Position numbers and translations under genes: made by a program. A stretch of 64,000 bases of DNA, taken from positions 32,407,339-32,471,338 of the forward strand of contig CM049316.1 of the NCBI GenBank assembly GCA_026874595.1. Direction: 5' to 3'. Shown here piece after piece: positions 56,270-64,000 of the stretch. The notes beneath the pieces were generated by a model. That model saw nothing but the letters and a program-made list of their open reading frames with translations. It ran no database searches and was not told the origin of the DNA. The DNA comes from Sipunculus nudus (lineage: Eukaryota; Annelida; Sipuncula; Golfingiida; Sipunculidae). The number at the start of each line of letters is the position of its first letter. Within the stretch, counting starts at the first letter, position 1.

Positions 56270-58672
56270 GCATATTGCCGCCCGTGTAGCCGAGCAGCAG
56301 TAAGACTTTTCAGGGCCCGTACCCACAGAGATCTAACGCTTTGTAGGCTTTGTGGGAAGACCTTGCCACAGGGACTTGTTAATATCACAAAGGATGCGCC
56401 TTTCAACGGTTCCTCGCTGGTTTGAACCAAAGGGGCGATTACGAAGATAGGGTCCCCAGGTACGGTAGTCACCGGGCCTGGCTTGCACAGGATACAAAAA
56501 TGAAATTAAGCGAGTGTAATTCTGCAGGTGCACATATAACAGTCGAGGGAGGATCATATGTTTATTACAGTGCTGATAATAAAAATGGATCATATGTTAG
56601 ACAAGGATAAGTTAAACCACGCTTTATTAGGTCACGATAAGTAGGTGTTATTAATATACTGCAATTAATTTTGACCCCTAATGAAGATTGCATAGCTCCA
56701 TGCTGGTCAATGTGGACTGTATACTTTTACGATCGATTAGAGTATAACTACCTTCTTTATTACTCTTCGCCGATTTCCTCTGCGTATGCCTGAAAACTCC
56801 CTATATATGAAGTTAAATAGAAAATATAGCAACTAGCAGAAATATTTCAGTTACATTCTTGTATATTTTTTAATATCTAAAATAATATTGAAGATTAAGT
56901 TTGGGAATCAGCCATATAAACTAGCTTTGATGGTTGCCCATCGGACCTTCAGCAGTTTTGGAATAAAAAGGTAAGATAAACATAACCATTATTTTTACAT
57001 TTTTTTTTTCAGTGGTCATTTCATGTATGGGCCTGTTATCATTTTGGAAGGCAGTTCATTTGCTTTTCTTTTCCTGAGGACCCCACTCTCTCTTGGGGGC
57101 AAGGACTACAGGAGAATTCTCTATAATTGGCCATACAGAAGTCAGTGATTATTGTAAATTACTGGTACTGGCAAGAGGAGCATGGGGACAGACAATTAGG
57201 GCCACCTCTCACTGTATTGGGACTGAATGCTTGCACTTAGTTATCTTATAGCGCAATTTAGCAAAATTATGGGGACCTACGCAGGTCAAGGCTTCCATTT
57301 GTATGAACTGAAAAAGTTTAATCAAATATAATGTTTGTCAAGGACACTCTGCAGATAGCAGATTTAAAGAGGCAGTTTCTTTTATTTTTTTTTTCAGTCT
57401 GTTGTCTTCTGTCTTTTTAAGCGTATGTCAACGCGATTTGTAAATAAATTGGTAACTAAAAAAAAGAGATTGGGTCTCGATGTGGTTCCCTTGTGTTAGG
57501 GTAAGGTCACCTACAGGATTTATAAATGAATTACATCTGGCAATACATTTTGTTTGAAACTTTCTTTTTTCTTTTTTCTTTTTTTTGCTGACAATGTCAG
57601 ATATACTAACCTTTGTTGAGATATAAACCATTTTAAGTCAGCAGAGAAAATAATATTGCAGCTAATAAGTATTAATAGGTAAATGTGTCACATGATAATT
57701 TTATAGGATTTTGAATATATTTGCTTGAACTGAAGCAAGAGGTTAAACGAAACCGTTGAAATGGCAAATATGACACCTGTTGCAGGCATCGTATATATCA
57801 CAATGAATGGGCCCTGTGGTCTAGTTGTAAGAGTCTCAAACATCACGTTTCCATTGTGGCGTGTCGCATTACTAATTGGTTATATGCCATGTAAACTTGG
57901 TTATTGACCTCGCCGTGGATGATCTGTGGTGCCCGGAAGGGAAACCAGAAATGCCAACAGGAAAACACCTTTCCTACAGTATCATATTACGGAATTTTGC
58001 ACAGGGCTGTGCTCTTTGATTTCCTCTGAGTATTAAATAATTACCCCCTGAAAGGAGTCCTATAACAGTTGGTAAGTCTCCAACATAAGCTTTGAGGTAC
58101 CTTCTTAAATAAAAGTTTAAAGGGATTCAATATCTAAAAGCAAGGGTCATACCCGAACAGGTAACATTTAATGTGACTAACATGGACCAGACCGCAGAGA
58201 AAACCTCGACCAGAAACTCCAAAACCGATAATTCGACACTAAAATGCTATCTTTGAAGATTACAGGTATATCAATGTGTTACTAAATGTTAAAGGTCATT
58301 CATATGCCTTTAATTCATATTCCCATGTAAAAGGTAGTCCATTTAAATTGTCTAAAAGAGAATCATTAAGGCCAAAGGAAGGCCTGTACTTGTATGTTAA
58401 CGTTTAAAGCAACATGTATCATCTCTGATTGAGCTGGTACTAAACAAAACGCTGTAGGGGCAAAGCGCCCTTTTGCGATACATGGAAAGCGCACACATAG
58501 TAAAATCCCACTGTGTCTATATATGTACAGTGTACACGCGATATTACGCTGCGTTTTCAGGGGTCGTCATGAAGGAATTCACGCTAAAGTTGCTGACGTA
58601 ACGCAAAAAAAAAACGTGAGTGCTTGACTGAATGTACACAAAATGCTACACAAGATTCATGTATGGATCACA
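56270..58672. other. Long unannotated stretch
   Basis: Poly-T plus 'cag' patches at 57000-57013 and 57386-57398 look like 3' splice sites, but no open exon follows for any useful length. A tRNA D-arm-like 'tgtggtctagttgtaagagt' near 57815 lacks a box B at the right distance. No gene called. Confidence 0.3.
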
Positions 58673-58705
58673 AGGGGGGGGGGGCAAAGGGTGGGGGGGG
58701 GGGGG
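58673..58705. repeat. Interrupted poly-G, two runs
   Basis: Two G runs of about a dozen bases each, separated by 'caaagggt'. Confidence 0.9.
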
Positions 58706-60172
58706 TTGGTCATAGGGTAGGCTAGTTAGCCCATAAAGCGGTTAGAAAGGAAAAGAAATGATATTAATATTGTATACAAATAGCTTACGATATGTCACAT
58801 CTTATTGTACTCATGATTTACCGTAATCGTATTTTTTAACCCTTCTTTGGCAAAGAAAGCCATTACAAAAAGTATGTTTTCAAAAGCTCAGCGGAGAATA
58901 GGACAACTATGAAAGGGTGCATCTTGGCCTAACAGAAACTGAGGAAATCGCATTGATACATGATATATAACTAAGCATATTTGTATTCCTGGTACGAGTG
59001 CTGCTAATGCACGTGTTATCATGCAGGGGGCGCTATCGTCATCATTTGAACCTAATGGTAAAAGTAAGAACTGAAGAAACTTTTGAAGAATTCAGCGACC
59101 TTGCACATAAATGGCGCATATACAAAATGTGTTTGTCGTCATGTGGAAATCCTTTCTGAGATCATTCCTACCTTATGTTTCATATTAATTTATTTTTTAT
59201 AAGTGAACCATGCATGATTAAAGGATGTACTTCTTTAAATTATTAGAGGACCTCTAAGGCATAAAGACAATATCGCACTTTTTCTGTTTTCGAAACAAGG
59301 CTTCGTAGTGAAAACAATTCAGCAGACACACATAAACAGGCTGACAGGCAACTCGACCTCACAGCAAATTATGTGTTACCTTGTTCTCAAAATAAATAAG
59401 AGTTTATGGGATCAGTAGAAATAAAAAAAAAAATCACGGTACGTTTAGATAGAATGAGTGTGCATGCAAATTTAGTATTGGGTGTTCGCGTATTTTTTAT
59501 ACTGACTTATTACCCATTCTTGCGTTGCCACAAGACAGGTCAGCGCGACTTTCTATAGGCCGAGTGCATCCGCTGGATACACGCAATTGGGCATAGGTCC
59601 TGACGCTGTAAAAGACTCGTTGTTAATAATATAAAACAAGGTTTAATGGGAAGATAGAAAATACCCCCCTTAGGACACACTTAGCATCGTTTCCAACAGT
59701 CCAAGATCAAAGAGGAATATTTCCGAGACTTGGCCACAGAAGAGCTGTGTGACATCGATTGAGAGCTGCCACAGACGATTACATTGTTGACGATTTATAA
59801 TGAAGCGATGACAACACATTGCCAACGTATGAAACGCCATCTGTGGTATGATTTGGTACTATTGTACCAAATATGTTAACAATTCTGCCATTTTAATGAG
59901 GTTATATTTCTGTATATAATATCCCGGCCTGTTTGTGTCTGTTGTTACTTGTGTGTCCGAGTAAAATCCAAACTGATGCACTTCTCAGGTTTTCATGGTC
60001 ACGGAGTTAATTTTGGGTCATACAAGCGTAATTAAATACCCGATGGGTCGTAAAATTACAACAACTTGCTCAATAATTGGAAAGCATTTGGGGTAAGGCA
60101 GGATTTCAATGAACACCATTTTAACATCTTCGGGCATTCTACAATCTAGCACATCTCGTGAGCAACCCAAAA

Positions 60173-60174
<2 letters not shown>
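58706..60174. other. Unannotated stretch
   Basis: No gene or dispersed repeat was recognised. Confidence 0.35.

Positions 60175-60227
<53 letters not shown>
60175..60227 (+). repeat. (GA)n microsatellite, 53 bp
   Basis: Pure ga dinucleotides. Confidence 0.97.
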
Positions 60228-60228
<1 letters not shown>

Positions 60229-60685
60229 AAGAAAGCTCTTTTATTTGACATAAAAATAATGAATTCCTAAATAGATTATAGATTTTGCATGGACAGGTTT
60301 TATGCAGAGATATGTTGTTAATGGATTACATCAGTCGACACAAGTTCGACCCTTGATATTTGATTAACATTGAAATTATATAAAGTGTCTAAAAGTTGAG
60401 AAGAAATAAAAAATAAATAAGAAGCTGATATGACTATCGTGCTAATTTCTGCACTGAGCTCGGGAGATAAGCATGTTTACATATTAGAACTATAGGAAAA
60501 ACCAATTATTCTCCAAATAATCCAAATAAATGTGTATTTATTGAATACCTGATGGAATTAATAAATGAATGAATAACATGCTATTAATAAACCTTCTAGG
60601 TTTATTAGGACTGGGCGAGAAATAATGTTGAAGTCATAACCTGTGACTATGACGTCAGGACTAACCTCTAAATTTCTACACAAAT
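60228..60685. other. Unannotated AT-rich stretch
   Basis: A CRE palindrome TGACGTCA at 60650-60657. Nothing else recognised. Confidence 0.35.
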
Positions 60686-60689
60686 GTCA

Positions 60690-60790
60690 CCATTTTGCCT
60701 TGTGGCGGGCTAGAGGAAGGGATCAAACCCGGGTCGATCCTTCACTCAAAGCTCCTGGTTTCATCGCCTTAACCGCTTTATAGTCTGCGT
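60690..60790 (-). repeat. tRNA-like fragment (possible SINE head)
   Basis: The reverse complement reads 'aaagcggttaaggcgatgaa' (D-arm/box A-like), and about 30 bp later 'cccgggtttgatccc' (T-arm/box B-like). The spacing is longer than in a standard tRNA and closer to a long-variable-arm (Ser/Leu) type. Stems are not all intact, so I call it a tRNA-derived repeat fragment, not a tRNA gene. Confidence 0.35.
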
Positions 60791-61318
60791 CCTATCCCTA
60801 CACCTCCAAAATTAGATACTACGCGTGTGTTCATAATCCCGATGTATTTTTGGAACACCCGCCGACATGTAACTCCTTTGGCAGGCCAGGTCTGACGGTC
60901 ACCTGTATGGGGTTACACAGGTGGCGGTAGTTGTATACATCTGTACCAGCAGCACTGGCCATTTGTTTTCTCGTTAAATCACCAGATCTCATAATGATAT
61001 ACACTCTGTTGTTTACGTAGACTCTTTTATTGGTTCCGGCTGGAACATGAACTCACCATGTTTTACGATTCTGTCTGCACCAGCGGGAGAGGAAAGTGTG
61101 AAGGTTTGTACCTATACAATACCGGTTTCTGACGTATACGATAACTAAACAGAATAACTTATTACAGTAAAATCCTGTATAAGGGTATTATAATCCTCCC
61201 CACCATTTATTTAAGATAAGTGCATTCCAAATAACCCCTGAAGGGGGAATTCAACACAAGGTATAATGTCTTGCAGTCGTCTTCTCTCAATAAAAACAGC
61301 ATATGACGGATTCACAAA
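60791..61318. other. Unannotated stretch
   Basis: Nothing recognised. Confidence 0.35.
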
Positions 61319-61323
61319 ATTAT

Positions 61324-61354
<31 letters not shown>

Positions 61355-61390
61355 AATATATATATATATAAATATATATATATATAATAT
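61319..61390. repeat. (TA)n microsatellite with regular 'aaata' interruptions, 72 bp
   Basis: TA blocks broken by single extra A bases at fairly even spacing. Confidence 0.95.
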
Positions 61391-61423
61391 ACTGTGTAAA
61401 ATTAGCTTGATTTCATAAGATTC

Positions 61424-61425
<2 letters not shown>

Positions 61426-61470
<45 letters not shown>
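61426..61470. repeat. (TA)n microsatellite, 45 bp
   Basis: Pure TA dinucleotides. It lies 35 bp after the previous tract. Confidence 0.97.
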
Positions 61471-61474
<4 letters not shown>

Positions 61475-61710
61475 AAGAGAGACCAAGAAACGCATATATA
61501 TACTGTATATATGGTTATATGTAATTTATGTACTCTAAGGTAAAAAGAAATGTCTGGTCTAATCTACCATAGAGAAAGCTGGAACCGGGGAAACAAAAAT
61601 CGATTTTTTAAGTTTGTCTGTCTTTCCAGTAACGGACCTGACTCATGAAACTTCCAAGCTTGACGTTAAAAAGCAAAACAATTATCGAAAGTTATGAATG
61701 AAAGACTTAC

Positions 61711-62011
61711 TTTCTATGGGTTGTTCCGCTCAATGGTGAGTAATTAAGGCCATAACAAGTAACACGTGACTGAGGCCGGATTGAAGTAAATCAACACTGG
61801 CAACGACCGTGACCCCAACCAGGTATACCAATAAGCCCCGCAGTCCAGAAGCTAGACGGCTCGATAATAACTGGTGGCTATTTGTATATTGGCCACAGCC
61901 CGAGCTGAACGCCGCTAATGTATGCGACGTGTACACACCAATATGCGCATAATGAATAGCTGCAAGATGCTGCCTGTAAACATGGGTGGGTTCAGGAGTT
62001 GGCTGGCCCAC
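61711..62011 (-). other. GC-richer exon-like segment ending in a strong donor (low confidence)
   Basis: On the minus strand, a 93-codon frame (62011 to a stop at 61730; start VGQPTPEPTHVYRQHLAAIH, hydrophobic C-terminal part GLRGLLVYLVGVTVVASVDL) is followed 19 bp later by 'tagaaa|gtaagt', a near-perfect 5' splice site at 61711/61710. The stop codon precedes the donor, so if spliced this would more likely be a non-coding first exon. The sequence is clearly less AT-rich than its surroundings. No family recognised. Confidence 0.15.
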
Positions 62012-62094
62012 AGCTTGATATGATAATATTGTTATTCACATGGCGTTCCCAGCAGGCGCAAGTGCTCAGACGGCAGTCCAGGTACTTGAGCACT

Positions 62095-62109
62095 CCCCCC
62101 CCCCCCCCC

Positions 62110-62140
<31 letters not shown>

Positions 62141-62178
62141 TCTGTCTCTCTCTATCTGTCTCTCTCTCTCTCTCTCTG
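62095..62178. repeat. Poly-C followed by (CT)n compound microsatellite
   Basis: C16 then tctctc/tctgtc repeats. The plus-strand Ser/Leu frame is an artefact. Confidence 0.95.
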
Positions 62179-63454
62179 AGGTACGGAGAAAGGCATGATT
62201 TAAATAGGTGTAGATGTTTTCCTATGAATGTTAGCCTATAAGTGGTTGTGAATATACTATATAATTATTGTGTATGAGATATATTATAGCCTATATAATT
62301 CGTTGTTAATAACCGATTGACGATTGAAAAATGACAACTCCAATCAATGACAGGTATATTTAGTATACCGGTATTTACAGAAGGTGAGCAATAAACAATG
62401 ACTTTCTGACAAGGAATGAATAGGTAATTTACGAAGCATCATTTGGATTATGTATGGTTACGAGCTGACATTCCTTGCTGTTAGTGACGCCCTGCTGCCA
62501 TATATCACAGTGGATGTTTTAAAGACTATAAAAGCTTAAGCCTGCCAAGTCGTTAGTATTTATATTTGGCACTAAATATGTAAAACGGAAATCCATGCCT
62601 CGGTAGACGTCATCAAGTCCCGAAAATCTGTGCTGGCTGCAAAGCATTATAATATATGAACCATAAAGCTGTAATATAATTTACCCCCAAGATGGCAGTA
62701 CGTGTTCAAGTACATTTACAGTGTGAAATGCCGGTGTGTGGACAGTTTCATGGGTGGAGGATTTATGTATTATGAAAACTGGGGTATAATTAATCAAGTT
62801 ATTAAATGTCATCTTGTAAAATGAAGTCGCTGAGTGACCATTGGGCATGTAAGACATTTTAGTAATATATGAAGGAATATTCAAATACTTCTTGGTTTAT
62901 TATAAAGTGGCTCTTGATATTAAAAATTATAACTGTGTTATCGCAAATACCTTACTATCTTTGGTTGACGTTGAACCTGTTACAATTTTTGTTTGAACGA
63001 TAATATTATTACAATGTGCAACATATTACAATAATAGTTGTTACGCGCAACCAAGAAAAATATTCTTTGCATCACAATGACTGACATCTAGCGGGTATCC
63101 ACGTAATTACTTTTAAGGTAAGACCAGGGATCCCAAAAGAATACGTCTAAATACGTTGCACGAACGTCATGACATAAGCAAACGTATTGGGCCTGCCCTG
63201 TGATGGTTGTTTATCAATTGTGGAACGAGAATTGAAATTCGAATTGATTTGAGTCAAAGTGGCGCTGCGAATTACAGCCAAATAATATTTAAATGAATTA
63301 ATTAAAATTCAGATGGATTGAACTGACGCAGATGAATTGAGCTGCATTGGTCAACAAAAGTCCCCACTAAAAGTGTCGTAAGTTGTAGCTCATTATGCCT
63401 GACTTCGACAAGTTCATTTTACATAGCAATATTTGGGTCCAAAAGTTTTGTAAC
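62179..63454. other. Unannotated stretch
   Basis: No gene recognised. A short run of related 'gaattgaa/gaattgatttga/gatgaattgagctg' words occurs at 63225-63350. Confidence 0.35.
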
Positions 63455-63700
63455 TAATATTAACTTATTTGTTTTACATAGATTGTATAAACAGTTATTA
63501 TATAACTAATCGCGACACTCTCCGTGGCTCAGATGGAGGCGTTCCGCAATCTATAATGGTGGAGGAAACCGGAGAACCCGGAGAAAACTACCAGCCTTAG
63601 TCGGGCAACTACAACCCACTCCCGTAGCCACGCCGGGGATCGAACCCGGGTCGCCAGCGGAGAGCGCCGTGCGTTTTAACCCTCGACTGTCCAGGTCCCC
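63455..63700 (+). repeat. SINE-like repeat S3 with tRNA-like features
   Basis: 'tttgttttacatagattgta' through 'aactaatcgcgacactctcc' and 'gtggctcagatggaggcgtt' matches the truncated copy at 39516-39640. Downstream it contains 'ggaggaaaccggagaacccg' (63561-63580), and near its end 'ggggatcgaacccgggtcgc' (63635-63654), a box B-like sequence in reverse orientation. From memory, the 'ggaggaaaccggag.acccgg' block is widespread in animal repeats, but this was not checked. It probably represents a tRNA-related SINE or a composite of two. Confidence 0.55.
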
Positions 63701-64000
63701 AATAATGCAAAATCATCAATTACAATTTTTCTTTCTTCTTCCTCTTTCTTCTTCCCGTGATTGTGCTCGACCTGAAATACTGCTAATTTTCAAAAGACTG
63801 ACCATTGGGTATGATATTAGTCATGGATGAAATATATACTAAGTATGCATATATCCTGATATTTATTGTTGACCTTGACCTTTTCCCAAAAAATTGCAAA
63901 CGTCTGGGAGTTGTTCATTTTACAGATCAGCCATCTAGTTTGCTGAGGTCAGACACCACTCTGTGCATAATCTGACTGAAAAGAGTACGACTTTGCTGGT
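63701..64000. other. Unannotated end of window
   Basis: Contains 'gttgaccttgacc' (63868-63880), the same style of AAGGTCA half-site as the repeat at 340-850. It may be the beginning of another dispersed repeat cut by the window edge. Confidence 0.3.

Noticed and set aside
57000-57400. Splice acceptors (poly-T then cag) at about 57013 and 57398
   Set aside because: No sustained open frame or donor follows either site. Poly-T followed by cag is common in AT-rich DNA.
60690-60790. Intact tRNA gene
   Set aside because: Box A and box B-like words are present, but the stems do not all pair and the spacing is irregular. It fits a decayed SINE head better.

Overview
This 64 kb window looks like AT-rich animal DNA, either intergenic or deep intronic. 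It contains no long open reading frame outside simple or tandem repeats. It has no operon structure, no rRNA, no intact tRNA gene and no CRISPR array. I could not recognise any conserved protein. The repeat types suggest a lophotrochozoan, most likely a bivalve mollusc: many long (TA)n tracts, GA/CT tracts, poly-C runs, tRNA-derived SINE-like units, non-autonomous DNA transposons carrying internal tandem arrays, and 'AAGGTCA'-rich dispersed repeats with a GGACGGACGG-like tail. The taxonomic call is an inference from repeat style and is not proven by any gene.

Layout. Positions 1-5000 hold a dimeric dispersed repeat (340-850) and two diverged copies of a repeat family I call F1. Copy A (1618-2090) has no internal array. 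Copy B (3296-4720) is split by an 0.86 kb array of 48-bp repeats. Positions 5000-17700 are mostly featureless, with small tandem repeats at 9405-9650 and 16725-17010 and several RFX X-box-like palindromes. Positions 17736-19588 are a recent tandem duplication of a 927-bp unit that shares sequence with F1. Positions 20000-33500 carry short tandem duplications, a pair of SINE-like copies in opposite orientation, and another two-copy dispersed repeat. Positions 34860-36050 are a 1.2 kb GA-rich polypurine tract with a recurring spacer. Another F1-related copy follows (36137-37113, minus orientation) and is interrupted by a 636-bp MITE.

Positions 39200-42200 hold four (TA)n blocks, a perfect hairpin and two tRNA-derived repeats 244 bp apart. 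Positions 50785-52910 are a 2.1 kb GC-rich 33-bp minisatellite that is open in all six frames. A second copy of the MITE lies at 53076-53703. The last 10 kb has further simple repeats, tRNA-like fragments and a SINE-like element at 63455-63700.

The best-supported biology is mobile-element biology. There is a hAT-like MITE with inferred 8-bp target duplications and internal hairpins, nested in F1. F1 itself exists with and without an internal 48-bp satellite, and the satellite monomer resembles a single-copy part of the family. A few short exon-like segments with good splice-site motifs (48684-48820, 61711-62011, 8809-8996, 4612-4801, 41284-41486) are recorded at low confidence. No genes can be shown to work together here.
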